Positions 53,848 through 64,000 of a stretch of 64,000 nt of DNA are shown one piece after another. Numbering within the stretch: the first letter of the stretch is position 1; every line of letters begins with the position of its first letter. Both the position numbers and the translations under genes were made by a program. A model generated the notes under the pieces. It saw only the letters and a list, made by a program, of their open reading frames with translations. It made no database searches and was not told where the DNA came from. The stretch is from Ilyonectria destructans (Eukaryota; Ascomycota; Sordariomycetes; Hypocreales; Nectriaceae): the NCBI GenBank assembly GCA_020740775.1, contig JAHEWK010000021.1:923795-987794 (forward strand). The letters are read 5' to 3'.

Positions 53848-55968
53848 ATGTCTTTTACAATACCCCCCTCAAGTCCGCAGACATTTGAAGCTCCAAGAAT
53901 GAGAGTTGCTGTAATCGGTGGAGGCCCATCGGGCATCGCCACTTTGAAATACTTGGCTAAGGCGCATCAGAATTTGCCCTGTGAGCCTGTAGATGCCCGG
54001 CTTTTTGAGTACCAGCCCCAAGTCGGTGGCACATTCGCTGCCCGAACATATGAGGATGCCGAGGTTAGTTTCAGCCTCAGCGACACCATATGGATATTTC
54101 TGACCTCACCGTCAGCTTGTATCTTCGAAACAACTGACAACCTTCTCGGATTTTAGATGTCTCGGTAACGAAGACTTCCTCAGTACAGAACGATATGTCC
54201 AATATCTTCAGGACTATTGTACAAATTTCAACTTGTGGCCTTATATAGCACTCTCCACACGAGTTTTGACTGTGGCTCGGAGACCTGGTGGTGGTCATGT
54301 TATCATATACATAACCAAGGGCAGTCAAAATCCGCTTGAATGGGAATGTGACGCTGTTGCGATATGCTCAGGCCTACATGTGGAACCGAATATACCTACC
54401 ATCAGAGGGATGAAAAACGTACCTCTCGTCATGCACTCTTCTGAATTCAAAGCACGCAAGCAATTTGGAGTTGACAAAACCGTTATCATTGTTGGCAGCG
54501 GCGAGACTGGGGCCGATATCGCATATCTAGCAGTCACATCGACCACAAGACGAGTGTTGATGTGCCATAGGGATGGGTTCCATCTCGCCCCTAAGGTATG
54601 AATTCTGCGGCTAGCATTAGGATGAAGCAAAACTGATGAGTCACCAAAGAGAAATCCTGGCCCTGTTTTGCTTCCAATTCTTGGCAGGAAGCCAGACCCC
54701 ACCGAGCCAGGGATACCAATCGATGTCAGTCGAGCGAATCTCTTCGACACCACCTATGTCCACCGTATTCTTCGCAATAGTATGCTTCTTTGGAATTACT
54801 ACCACTATTATATCAAATTCCTCCTTTGGATCTCGTCAGGTACCACTGCGGGGATGGATCAATGGATCGGCGAAATAAGCCGCGAACGTCACCATCCATC
54901 CAAGAGTAAGTCATACCCTCGCAAGCTTTAATTACGAGGCAAGCAACTAATCGAAGGAAGTCTTCTTCAACAAGTCTATGAAGGTTGGTCCTTTCATTAA
55001 CCTGCCATATCGCCAAAAAATACACGGATACAGCCTATGGCTATACACTCTAAGATCTGCACTTGTACAAATACCCGTTCCCAAAACCAATGGTAAGCAG
55101 GTGGACTTAGCACCATGGCCTAAGAAAATAGACTCAGAGGGTGTCGTCCATTTCATAAGGAATGGAAGGCCTGAGTTTGACCGAATGAGAGACGAAAGAA
55201 TAAAGCCTGACATCATCATCCTCTGTACTGGATACGAGCAGAGTTTCCCTTTCTTTCGCCCCAATAAAGTCGAACCTGTCCAAGAATATCCGAAACCGAC
55301 TCTAGCCGATGTGCGCGGCATCTGGAAAAGCGATGATTCCACAATAGGCTTCATTGGCTTTGTCAGACCATCGCTGGGTGCCATTCCACCTCTGGCTGAA
55401 ATGCAAGCTCAACTATGGATTCTCAACCTCCTCGCACCTCGCAAAATATTACGAGATCTACTGCCCAGAGATGAGGCACATTACCGCTTGGTGTGTCCCC
55501 CTGGTGCCCGGATAAACTATGGAGTAGACCACGAAAGTTACGCGTATCAGCTTGCATTAGATATAGGCTCAGCGCCAGGGCTTTTAGACATTCTAAGGCT
55601 TATTCTGTGGAAGCCAGGGCCCAGAGCCTGGCGCCTGCTAATAATTTGGGCATTTGGTGCACATTTTAACACAAAGTTTAGGCTTAAAGGTCCTTGGAAA
55701 TGGGATGGAGCACATGATCTGCTTGTGTCAGACGAGTTTTGGCAAACAATCACACGGCGGCCTCTGCTCTTTGGTAAGGCACATGTGTATACAGTATGAA
55801 TCTCGATCATATAATTTCTAACAAATTCTAGGCCATTTTGCAGTTTCATTTGTTCCTATTATGATATTTGGGCCGCTGAGCATGATGATATTCCTACATG
55901 CTAGTATCTTAGATTTTAGTCAGCGAGCGCTTTGGTACTTTTGGATCCCAGGATTATTCCCGACATGA
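53848..55968 (+). CDS. FAD-dependent monooxygenase (FMO / Baeyer-Villiger type), five exons, 633 aa
   Basis: Exons: 53848-54063, 54116-54595, 54650-54905, 54961-55773 and 55832-55968. All four introns are GT-AG, 52-58 bp, most with CTGAC/CTAAC-like branch sites, and the sum (1902) is in frame. The FAD-binding site is RVAVIGGGPSGIATLKYL and the NADPH site is TVIIVGSGETGADIAYLA, preceded by the FMO-like VMHSSEFKARKQF. DIIILCTGYEQSFPFF gives the ATG-like late motif of FMOs. The last exon adds a hydrophobic C-terminus (VPIMIFGPLSMMIFLHASIL), a likely membrane anchor. Such enzymes add one oxygen atom to N, S or carbonyl carbon using NADPH. The upstream frame is open to 53782, so the start could be 22 codons earlier. 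Structure looks intact. Its neighbour on the other strand is an alpha/beta hydrolase. Confidence 0.9.
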
Positions 55969-56068
55969 AGCTCAAGGTGCGAAATTAAGTACGTTTAGAT
56001 CTTTAGCAATGCAGTCTGCCACCACTACTCAGCAGTGCCCAGAGGGCGAAATCATAGTTGTTGGTGGC

Positions 56069-56381
56069 TGTCAGGGGCCGGAATGTAATGATGACCAACG
56101 GAGTGCAATCGCCGGATCCGAAGCTCCCTGATCGCCGGATTCAGCACAGCCTGTAGCCAGTATACCTAAGCAGCCAAAGGGCGGCTGCGACCACGCTGGA
56201 AGCAGCCAATCTATCGGCCGCTGTATTACCGATGAGGAAGCATAAATAGCTGTCTACGCCTGCAGATATGGTAGAGGCCAGAGATCAATAATTACAGCCA
56301 CAACCCCATCACTACCTTCTAGTTGCTATCTAGTAGCGTGTCTGCCCTCTTCACTCCCTATTGTGTATTCAGGCCCTGACA
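56069..56381 (+). repeat. Solo LTR (313 bp) with target duplication GTGGC
   Basis: TGTCAGGGGCCGG starts and AGGCCCTGACA ends the repeat, so TGTCAGGG/CCCTGACA are inverted ends. GTGGC flanks it on both sides (56064-56068 and 56382-56386). Direct target bases TTGTTGGTGGC recall the start of the dispersed repeat family. Confidence 0.88.
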
Positions 56382-57087
56382 GTGGCTATTTTGTTGGTGG
56401 GAGCGACTTTTGATTGATTTGATTGATTCATTTCCGTCCTGAGGGCAAGGTACATAAGCCCACTAGCCCTCACCATGGAGTAAAAGGACGTGCTAGGCTA
56501 GCTCAACATGATTTCCACCCACAGCTTCCATCATCCTTAGCTATCTAGCAATTCAGCGGCTCAAGGCCTGTGATAGTTCGAGCCCGGCCCCCGTCAGCGG
56601 GGGCTAGGGGCGGCGGTATCCCTCTGTGCTGGCTATACCACATGCCCGCAACAGTACCGCAATTCAGATAAAACCAGCCGGAATTCTCCTGCATCCGCAT
56701 ACCAGCCAGGGACCTAGAAGGACCTTCCTCTTATTTGCCGAAGGGTTGGTCGTCTAGCCTTCCGATCCCCCAGTAACCGAGGAGTCATACATGTAGATCG
56801 CAACAGCGGGAAAAACCACGAGGGGAGAAAAACCGGTATAGCTGGCTGCCATTGATCAGGTTACATCTCGCGAGTCCTGATGCCCTTGATAGCTTGGTTC
56901 TGAAGCCATCTTGGGCCTGGCATGAGCAACACAAGGTGAGGCCAACTCTCTTAATTCCTCAGATTGTGTGCCTGTTAGTGCCCAGATAGGCGCTAAAGGC
57001 TGTTGCAAGTAAAAGTGGCCTGTGCAAACCCCGCACCTTAGCAATGCACTAAATTAACAGTGGCTGCCAAGAAAAGATTTTTACAGG
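56382..57087. other. Repeat-rich gap, no gene
   Basis: 56391-56412 repeats the beginning of the dispersed family (TTGTTGGTGGGAGCGACTTTTG) before diverging, so it is a fragment of it. A GC-rich hairpin-like stretch (GCCCCCGTCAGCGGGGGC) is at about 56587-56604. Confidence 0.45.
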
Positions 57088-57452
57088 AGAGAGTTGGGGA
57101 GCGACTTTTGGTGCAGACCACACCCGTCCGTAGGGTAGGAGAAGGAGAAGACGGAAAAACAAGGGAGGGTAATGAATTGGTCGTTTCCTGGGGATTGAGA
57201 TGTAGAAAGCAATGGCTACACTGCTTTCTGATATCTCTAAAGAGAAATAAGAGATAATTGTCAACAAGAGCTGCTGCGACAGCTGTATTGTAACGAGTGC
57301 GAAGCGACAACAAGTGTAGTCCAAATTAAAGAAAGGGAAAAGCGTCTCGTTCAATTTCTCGGGCAGACTAGACGCCTTAAGTAGGGCCATAATGAGCTAG
57401 CTACTGGCCTCTACTGCATTAAAACTCCAGAGGAACTGTTGGCGCCATCACA
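57088..57452 (+). repeat. Dispersed repeat, copy 3 of 3
   Basis: It contains GGTGCAGACCACACCCGTCC, GAGCTGCTGCGACAGCTGTA, ACGCCTTAAGTAGGGCCATA and GCATTAAAACTCC in the same orientation as copy 2. Confidence 0.75.
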
Positions 57453-57958
57453 GTATGAGCTTTGTAGTCCCATTGCTTGTAGAAAGACGAGACAGCTAGA
57501 GATGGATAAAGGATTCCTGGACTGATCATTCGCGAAGCTCTTGAGTGTATTCCGCTCTCACGGCTTAACTGGAATTAAAATAAATTCCTTGGTTACTATT
57601 GACATCCTCTCGGCGTTCATAAAGTTGTAGTTTATTGTACTCAAAATCGGTAATAACAGTTAATCGCAAATGCAATACATAACATATTGTGAAGCAACAG
57701 TAGTGTAATAGTCTGGCCTAAGTCTTTGAGCTACTGAAAGTACAGAAATTGTGTTTGAAACGCTGAAACACTGCAAATGACTGAAGGACGCAAAACTATT
57801 TTTTGTGCTAGTAAGGACTCCGGGTTGTAGACGAGATGAAGCACAAATGCAGGTGTTCAATCAGTTCAATCGTATAAATGATCTCCGTGGAACCCAAAAT
57901 GCGATATGAATAATTGAACACTCGAAAGAAATAAGCGCAGCAATGCTCAAGACTGCAC
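57453..57958. other. Intergenic, nothing recognised
   Basis: 3' side of the minus-strand Q-rich gene. Confidence 0.4.
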
Positions 57959-58492
57959 TCAGATGTAGGGCTTTGCGGTTCCACTTGCGTCAGGACTGCC
58001 CGTAAAGTGAGATGCGTTTCCCGCGTTCCTGCCATCTCGCATTTTCTCCAAGAAGTGTTGCTGCTGTTGTTGGAGTTCCCGGAGAAAGCAGCCCAGCGTT
58101 TCCTGTTGCTGGCATCGGAGACGCCATTCCAGTTGTTGTTGTTGCCGTAGGATCTCGGATGGAAGTTGTTGGAGGGTTTGATACAAGCATAACTGGAGGC
58201 TCTGATCTAGACTCTCAACGGCGTTTAGCTTGAATGGCGGTTGAAGCGGGAGTTGTTGCTGAAACGAAGGGGGACATGGAGGCGGACCCGAATGTCGAAG
58301 TGGAGCCTGTCGCTGGAATTGCTGAGGCTGCGATTGCTGCAACGAAAAGGGTCGATCGTGAGATTGTCGTTGGAATTGATGTTTGAGCAACACTTGCACC
58401 TCTGATGAAAGTCTGTGAAGCAAATGCTGCTGTTCGATCTGCGCGTGTTGTAGCTGCTGCACCTGCAATTGGAGGGGTGTTGACTGAGCCAT
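57959..58492 (-). CDS. Glutamine-rich hypothetical protein (177 aa)
   Basis: Start MAQSTPLQLQVQQLQHAQIE. Roughly a quarter of the residues are Gln, in runs such as RQQQQLEWRLRCQQQETLG and LQQQQQHFLEKMRDG, with leucine spaced as in amphipathic helices. The composition is that of a coiled-coil or transcription co-factor-like low-complexity protein. No domain is recognised. The open frame is clean, but such composition can arise by chance from repeats, so the gene call is moderate. Confidence 0.4.
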   Translation of the reverse strand: MAQSTPLQLQVQQLQHAQIEQQHLLHRLSSEVQVLLKHQFQRQSHDRPFSLQQSQPQQFQRQAPLRHSGPPPCPPSFQQQLPLQPPFKLNAVESLDQSLQLCLYQTLQQLPSEILRQQQQLEWRLRCQQQETLGCFLRELQQQQQHFLEKMRDGRNAGNASHFTGSPDASGTAKPYI

Positions 58493-59226
58493 GGTCGGTT
58501 GCTGAAGTTGATGCTGGAGGTGCCATCTATCGGTCAGGCCTATTAATATGGACTGCCAAATATAATTGGCAATTGAACTTTTGCGACGTCGATAAATGGC
58601 CTGGGAGTCCGGTACCGGTTTCGGGGCCTGTTTTGGCTTATGTGTGACCTGCTATCCCTACAGGGCTCCTAACAGCCGAAAGCGTGCTGCGAAAGATGAA
58701 TGAGTACGTCCGGACATATACAGTGCTGTTACAGTTTAAGCGGGATGCACATACGTACTCTAGGAATACACGTAGGTGTACCTAATAGCATATCTCGCTT
58801 GGTTTACAGGAACATTATATCTAGGATTAGTGAAGCGATAAACTACATCGGGGCGATCGTCCCAGCGAGCATCGGTATTTTACGAGGAGTTGATAATAAC
58901 TACCAGAATAGACTCTCCTTATTACTTAAAAGCAGATGGGTGGAGGGGAGGACAGATACGGGATTTCAACTAACTAGCCGTGGGTACTGGGTACGCCATA
59001 TTTGCACGAAGATACATATATAGCATAAACGGAAGTGAAAAGTCCACTTTCTTATCCTCTTCCTATCTCTTAATGCATCTGAAGGAATAATTGGATGCTA
59101 AGATTTACATGTGTATCATAGTAAAATCAGCCATTAGTGGATCTGGTATTGCAAACCCCCTATATATAAACCGCCCTCGCCATTCATATTGACACAGTGG
59201 ATAGCAAGAACACATCAAACTAAATC
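58493..59226. other. Intergenic between divergent genes
   Basis: It holds upstream regions of the Q-rich gene and of the gene starting at 59227; a TATA box is placed at 59161-59170. No other feature found. Confidence 0.45.
59161..59170 (+). promoter_or_regulatory. TATA box of the PPQET-repeat gene
   Basis: TATATATAAA lies 57 bases before ATG 59227, a common position for fungal TATA boxes. Confidence 0.5.
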
Positions 59227-61027
59227 ATGAGCTCAGGACAGTTACCTCCCAATCAACCCACCGAGGATAAGCCCAACCAAAGTAACGAGGTAAGTTCGTT
59301 CATCTTAAAAACAAGACCCGAGTGTTAAACAGCAGTAGGATGTGGATATGTCAGGAGGACGTGAGGGGCCGATAACACTCGAGCAGGTACCTCCCCAGGA
59401 GACACCTCCCCAAGAGACAATTTTCCAGCAGACAACTTTCCAGCAGACACCTCCCCAGGAGACACCTCCCCAGGAGACAATTTTCCAGCAGGTACCTCCC
59501 CAGGAGACAATTTTCCAGCAGACAACTTTCCAGCAGACACCTCCCCAGGAGACACCTCCCCAGGAGATACCTCCCCAGGAGACAACTTTCCAGCAGACAC
59601 CTCCCCAGGAGACACCTCCCCAGGAGACAATTTTCCAGCAGGCAACTCCTCAACAGACACCTCCCCAGCAGCCAAATTTCCAGCAGGCGGGTTTTAATGG
59701 ACACCCTTCATTTGCCCGCTTTGATCCAGAAGCCATAGCCAAGAGAAAAAGAGAAAGATCGCCAGTTTTACCTAGTATCGAAGACGGTGATGACAATCGA
59801 AGTTTCAACACCACAAAGAGAACCAGATTTTATTCTCCAATTCATGACGATGGGTCGATGGAGAAGGGTTATATGAATATATTACACCCCCAAATTGCGT
59901 CAGACATGAAGACGTGTGGATGGTTGATCTCCAATCATAAAACGGCATATTTAAACCGGTATGGACCTGACGACGCACCATGCTTCTGCATTGAGAATTT
60001 TTCAGACGAAGCATCTCGCGGCATCAGCAGGAACGAGATCATGTGTATATCTAAACCTTCCAATCAATTTAGTATTAAAAAGGGATACGGACTTGACGAC
60101 GTGAAAGATATCCTCGGGGTTGCGTGGCCAAAAGACCTTAGACTAGATACGCCTCTTTCCGGTCTCCGACTCATTGATCCTCGATCTGCACATTTTGCGA
60201 ACCCATGCTCGGTATACATCGTCGTTCAATGGAAACACAAGGTAGACCCCTCTGACCCTGATTCCGCCTTCGAAGTCTCCTATGAGCCGCGTGCGTGGGG
60301 CCGTAAAGTGATCCAGGAGACTCCTAGGGACCGTGCCCGCCGAGGCAAACGAGTGTACTACTACCCAAGTGAAGATGGTGAAGAAGCAGAGATCAATCGA
60401 AATGGATTTGCCGACAATGAACTTTATAAGATTGCGGTCATAAAAGAAAAGGCTTACTGTGCTGCCACGGGCAGAGCCTTCTTTGCCGAGAGAGAGCCAT
60501 CTCCCATGGAGGCAGAAATCGGCCAGGTACGCCAGGTATCAGAATCCCGAGACGACACCTCAGAAGTAGCCTGGGAAGATATTGAAGAAGTAGCTCGAGA
60601 AAATACTCCGCAAAACGCTCCAGAGACAGGCCGACAAAATACGCCGGAGAGACGCCGGCAAGGCACTCCAGATAGACACCGACAAGATAATCTAGAAGCA
60701 GCTCGGCAATACGGTCGGCAATATACTCCCCGGGCTAATTCCACACAGTATATGACGCCTCCGCCTGAGAAGCAGCGCACGCCGGAACGTGAGCAGACAC
60801 GAAGGAAACCGAATAGACGTCAACGGCGTCGGACCTCTGCCAAACCTTCATATGCCGATGATGAGGATGAAGGATACGAGTCCGACCATCGCCGAATGCC
60901 GATGATGGACCCGCGACATATGGCGGTAATAGTCAGTATGGTTCAGGCGTATTTAGAACAGCAGCGCAATGAGCCACATAGGGTATCCGACCACCAGAGA
61001 ACCCGGTCCCAGGCTAAGGCCTACTGA
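59227..61027 (+). CDS. Low-complexity nuclear-type protein with N-terminal PPQET/FQQT repeats, two exons (583 aa)
   Basis: Exon 1 (59227-59289, MSSGQLPPNQPTEDKPNQSN) and exon 2 (59339-61027) join in phase 0 over a 49-bp intron (GTAAGT...GTTAAAC...TAG). Residues about 35-140 are built of PPQE(T/I) and (I/T)FQQ(T/V) units. A basic cluster KRKRERSP and a putative globular middle follow (CGWLISNHKTAYLNRYGPDD, RLIDPRSAHFANPCSVYIVV, QWKHKVDPSDPDSAF). The C-terminal third has TP-RR-type repeats (NTPERRRQGTPDRHRQ) and a basic stretch (RRKPNRRQRRRTS). This suggests nuclear location, possibly nucleic-acid or chromatin contact (inference). No known family recognised. It shares the basic/Pro-rich style, but no alignable sequence, with the protein at 9179-10780. 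Confidence 0.7.
59386..59690 (+). repeat. Coding minisatellite (15-bp and 12/27-bp units)
   Basis: Units CCTCCCCAGGAGACA (PPQET) and TTTTCCAGCAGACAAC (FQQT) alternate. Because unit lengths are multiples of three, the opposite strand is open in two further frames, which explains the spurious minus-strand frames here. Copy number can change without breaking the frame. Confidence 0.85.
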
Positions 61028-61752
61028 TTGCCCTCATTCGGGACTCCAAATCTAGGTTAGTAATAGGGAAAGAATTTGTGGTTATATGTCTGTTTGTCTT
61101 TGCGAGTGGGGATGCCTTTCCCATTTATTTTTATTCTCTCTTGTCTTTCACTTGGCCCCCTGTTGATGAGCTCTTATATCCATGATTAATGAGTTGCAAG
61201 AAAGAAATGGTTCGAGTTGGATTTAGGTTTAGGCTGGTCCTGCCTTTCTATTTTATGTTTATAGTCTTGCTGTAACTTGATTTACGAACTAGTTTCTTGT
61301 TTTCGCTAGAAAGGAATATTGTGCGAGCGATGTTGTGGCGCTATAGGTTTATACGTTTCTTAGGTAGTATAGTGAATATACATATACATGTCGGTGCTCT
61401 AACTCTCTCCCCATTTCCCCGCGGCTGCCCTGTCGATGGTAGAGGCATGCCCATATACATCAATACATCAACGCATCCCTTTATGGAAGTGGAGAGTCAG
61501 GCCACTGCATGGTTCATGTGAAAGACTAATGGCTGATGGGCGATTACGTCTGTGCCATAAAAGGACTTCCATCTACGCCAATTTCCAAGAATAATGCTCG
61601 GATACTCTGCCTGGACCCAAGGATAACCTAGCTAAGATTTCATGATAAAACGCTGTTGTGTCAATCTGATTGGATATTGGCTCGCCTACGATTCATCTCT
61701 TTTCATCTCTTTTCACCATCTTTCAATCTGACCAGAGGAACTGGGCTCGGCA
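61028..61752. other. Intergenic, nothing recognised
   Basis: 3' flank of the PPQET gene and promoter of the next gene; the last 70 bases are rich in TTTCATCTCTTTT, a CT-rich leader typical before fungal starts. Confidence 0.45.
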
Positions 61753-63117
61753 ATGATTGTAAGCCTTCCGAACGAAATGATACGCTTGATTACGGAGCTT
61801 TGTTCGCCGAAGAGACAAGCTTCTCTTGCGGGTTCGTGCCATCGACTCTACGACATATGTAACCCAATTTTGTACAAGAACGATTTCGAATACCACGGTT
61901 CTTCCGCCGTGTTTGACGCCATTGTCAGGTGTTCCGACCTGGCCATTTCCCTGGGGACTCTCAGAGCAGCCAAGACCGGCGGAGCAGACTTTAAACAGTG
62001 CCAGGACTTTCGCGATCGAATTCGTTCCATGCCCTCACCCGGCGGCCACATGGTCGTCTATTCGCCGATAAACTTGGCGGCGCGAAGGGGCCTCCAACCT
62101 ATCGTATCTTTTCTCCTCGACAACGGAATCTCCCCCGACGGCCCCCCAGGAGTGACTTCAACCCCTCTTTTCGAGTCTATCCAAAATAGGAAAGAATCGA
62201 CGGCCATATTTCTACTGCATCGAGGCGCATCGTTGGATTCGGGGCCGCCGAGTATTGGTGCCATACTGTACCGCGCTGTTCAGGACGGTCTGCCGAGACT
62301 GACAGAACTCCTTGTCAAAGCGAACAGTGTGGACATCAACGCACCAGTTGGAGCTGGATACACTCTATTCACCCTGGCCATTCGTTATAGAAGAAAGGAG
62401 ATGATTCCGCATCTCATCCACCTAGGTGCTGGTGTCTACGCACCTCTCTGGGACTTTTGCCGAAACCATGCCTTTGCGCCTCTTTTGTGGACTTTGGAGG
62501 CTGGGAACTCGGCTTTGAAAAGCGTGCTCCAAATAGAGGAATATTATGAACTCATCAGCTTTGTTGCCATGCAGAAGGTCATACCAGCCCAGAGACATCA
62601 CCAAGAAGAGGCCCTTGATCGGTTATTGAGCCTGTGCATGCCTGCCCAGTCGGAGCAGCGGCAGGATGGTGGTCTGGATACCGGTGTAGAAGTGGGAATG
62701 TTCCTCGACAGCCTCTTGCAGCACATGCTATCGATTGATCACGCGGGGCTTAATTTGGCGTCGCTTCTGGTTCGACATGGGGCCAAGTTTCAGGCAGGGG
62801 TCTTCATCGGTCTCTTAGGGGTCCTTCGCAGCCCGGAATTTGATCAGGACAGAATTCGCGTCCTACGGCGACACCGAAAGCTTTTACAAAGGCTCGAATT
62901 TGTCCTTGTACACTGCTCCGATATAGACACATCAACACACGGAGTGGGATTTAGCTGGTTTATGAAGAGAGTTCCCGACGAGGTGATGTCTCTCCTGGCC
63001 GAGCTCAAGATGCAGGGCTTGCCTCTGACCGCACGAGGGCTCGAGAAAATGAAGATTGCGGGGTCAACTTCCAATGGGCTCCCCGACAAGGACACAGCCA
63101 GTGGTTTTCTTCGGTGA
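61753..63117 (+). CDS. F-box/ankyrin-repeat protein (454 aa)
   Basis: The start MIVSLPNEMIRLITELCSPK is an F-box-like beginning (LPNEMIRLI...LAGSCHRLYDICNPILY), the usual opening of fungal F-box/ankyrin proteins. Ankyrin-type units follow: SPINLAARRGLQPIVSFLLD, TPLFESIQNRKESTAIFLLH, ILYRAVQDGLPRLTELLV and TLFTLAIRYRRKEMIPHLIH. The second half is helical and less regular (LLVRHGAKFQAGVFIGLLGV). The protein could serve as a substrate receptor of an SCF ubiquitin ligase, with ankyrin repeats as the binding face. Intronless, intact frame, CT-rich leader. Target unknown. Confidence 0.78.
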   Translation: MIVSLPNEMIRLITELCSPKRQASLAGSCHRLYDICNPILYKNDFEYHGSSAVFDAIVRCSDLAISLGTLRAAKTGGADFKQCQDFRDRIRSMPSPGGHMVVYSPINLAARRGLQPIVSFLLDNGISPDGPPGVTSTPLFESIQNRKESTAIFLLHRGASLDSGPPSIGAILYRAVQDGLPRLTELLVKANSVDINAPVGAGYTLFTLAIRYRRKEMIPHLIHLGAGVYAPLWDFCRNHAFAPLLWTLEAGNSALKSVLQIEEYYELISFVAMQKVIPAQRHHQEEALDRLLSLCMPAQSEQRQDGGLDTGVEVGMFLDSLLQHMLSIDHAGLNLASLLVRHGAKFQAGVFIGLLGVLRSPEFDQDRIRVLRRHRKLLQRLEFVLVHCSDIDTSTHGVGFSWFMKRVPDEVMSLLAELKMQGLPLTARGLEKMKIAGSTSNGLPDKDTASGFLR

Positions 63118-63538
63118 GCTTCTAGATGGGACAGACGGGTGCGGTTACTTTTGTTGATTCTTGATTGCTTCTCCCGTCACGCCCTCAGTATTAGTCCATA
63201 CCAAGACCAATGAATCCTCCCACTCGGTCCCAAAGATGTTACCGGTGTCAATTTCGCGGAAGGAGTGCATCCGGTATTGATACGGCGATGGAATGAACGT
63301 ATTACGGCTAATACAAGAGCATGACAGGAGCATGGCAGCATCTATTTCTCGGGCTGAAGTAGACTACTATGGAGATCGGCTATATCTATCTAGTCCACCA
63401 ACCCAATTCATTCATCCAAGAGTCGCTCTGGCCAACAAAATAATAACGGACGATTGAACCCTCGTCGTCTTGATGTACTTCTTCAACCATACTCTACGCT
63501 GCCTTTGAGTGGCTGCTTCTAAGAGGAATAAATGCCAC
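63118..63538. other. Intergenic, nothing recognised
   Basis: Between two convergent genes; a minus-strand frame (63145-63333) is unsupported. Confidence 0.4.
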
Positions 63539-63994
63539 CTAGAGTTTGGTCGGAGATGTTATGGATGTGATTTTCTGCATCTCAACATCTTGAACAGCAG
63601 CAGGTCTGGTCGATGAAAGTTTGGTCGATGAAGGTTTGGTCGATGAATGTTTGGTATCCAGAGCGGGCAGTACTGGAGTGCTTTGCGCATCTCCAGGGGA
63701 GGACACTTGGCATTTATCGGTCGCCCAGGTCGTCTCGAGCCCTAATGTAGGACCAGTAGTCAAGCCTTCAGTCTGTTGAGGAACTTGACTTTGCGGGCAT
63801 AATCGAAGTGCCCGCTCGTCACGGCAACATGGCGTTCGTGGCTTCTGGTAATTCTTAGCTACCCAGTGAAGCGGCTGCCTAAAAGTAACGGGACGCGTTC
63901 CATCACGACTTCGAAGAATCATTGGCCGCCGTCGGAGTGCTTGGCCGCCGCTGAAGGAATCTTGATAATAGCACCGCTCATCATCTCCTTCCAT
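63539..63994 (-). CDS. Hypothetical protein near the window edge (151 aa or longer)
   Basis: A minus-strand frame begins MEGDDERCYYQDSFSGGQAL at 63994 and ends at 63539. It contains RPMILRSRDGTRPVTFRQPL and a short tandem repeat near the C-terminus (SSTKPSSTKLSSTRP, from three copies of a 15-base unit GTTTGGTCGATGAA(A/G)). The frame stays open to the edge, so an upstream exon is possible. No domain recognised. Confidence 0.35.
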   Translation of the reverse strand: MEGDDERCYYQDSFSGGQALRRRPMILRSRDGTRPVTFRQPLHWVAKNYQKPRTPCCRDERALRLCPQSQVPQQTEGLTTGPTLGLETTWATDKCQVSSPGDAQSTPVLPALDTKHSSTKPSSTKLSSTRPAAVQDVEMQKITSITSPTKL

Positions 63995-64000
63995 CTTGCT

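Noticed and set aside
56560..56620. A tRNA-like stretch with GTTCGAGCCC
   Set aside because: No acceptor or anticodon stem can be formed around it; it is a GC-rich hairpin in repeat debris.
59325..59704. Two minus-strand frames rich in GEVS/LSPG or LLGRCLL repeats
   Set aside because: They are open only because the PPQET minisatellite has units divisible by three; the plus-strand gene has introns and a globular part.
1..64000. CRISPR arrays, operons, bacterial promoters or ribosome sites
   Set aside because: All gene structure is fungal (introns, retroelements); the few short tandem arrays lack spacers.

Overview
The window looks like an accessory, repeat-rich segment from a filamentous ascomycete (Pezizomycotina, probably Sordariomycetes; the species cannot be named from the sequence). 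The evidence is short introns (46-77 bp) with CTAAC/CTGAC-type branch sites, fungal-specific families (Pth11-like receptor, Asp f 4-like allergen, OrsD/DUF3505-like fragment, Tad-type LINE) and sparse genes among many solo LTRs. Genes are well separated and most are single. Several copies of normally conserved genes (amidase, sirtuin, G1 cyclin) are truncated or broken, as expected of a subtelomeric, mini-chromosome or similar dispensable region.

Layout. 0-9 kb: end of a broken Copia element with its 3' LTR, a deleted MULE with long inverted ends and a solo Copia LTR inside it, a 5'-truncated amidase pseudogene, a frameshifted secreted-protein gene, an apparently intact three-exon small secreted cysteine-rich gene, and a mosaic of OrsD-like, TPR and LINE-tail fragments. 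9-11 kb: a very basic, internally repeated disordered protein. 12.1-18.9 kb: an apparently full-length Tad1-type LINE with two intact overlapping ORFs, a 9-bp satellite at its 5' end and a perfect 12-bp target duplication; it may split an older gene. 19-25 kb: inverted LTR-like repeats surrounding a six-exon Pth11-like receptor gene with a possible premature stop. 25-30 kb: F-box protein, conserved hypothetical, secreted GH16 glucanase. 33-35 kb: sirtuin pseudogene. 40-45 kb: Asp f 4-like secreted protein and a short G1-type cyclin. 45-48 kb: a hAT-type MITE inside an older repeat, a small membrane protein with two PPxY motifs, an ankyrin protein. 49-52 kb: decayed second LINE and a solo LTR. 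52.2-56 kb: a divergent pair, alpha/beta hydrolase and flavin monooxygenase, the best candidate for a small metabolic module. 57-64 kb: Q-rich protein, a low-complexity nuclear-type protein with a PPQET minisatellite, an F-box/ankyrin protein and a C-terminal hypothetical.

How genes may work together. Only the hydrolase/monooxygenase pair has an arrangement that suggests a shared pathway. The secreted proteins (cysteine-rich protein, GH16, Asp f 4-like) and the Pth11-like receptor fit host or environment interaction, but that is inference. Exon structures given as complete were checked by frame: every intron is GT-AG, except one GC-AG intron in the cyclin, and coding lengths divide by three.
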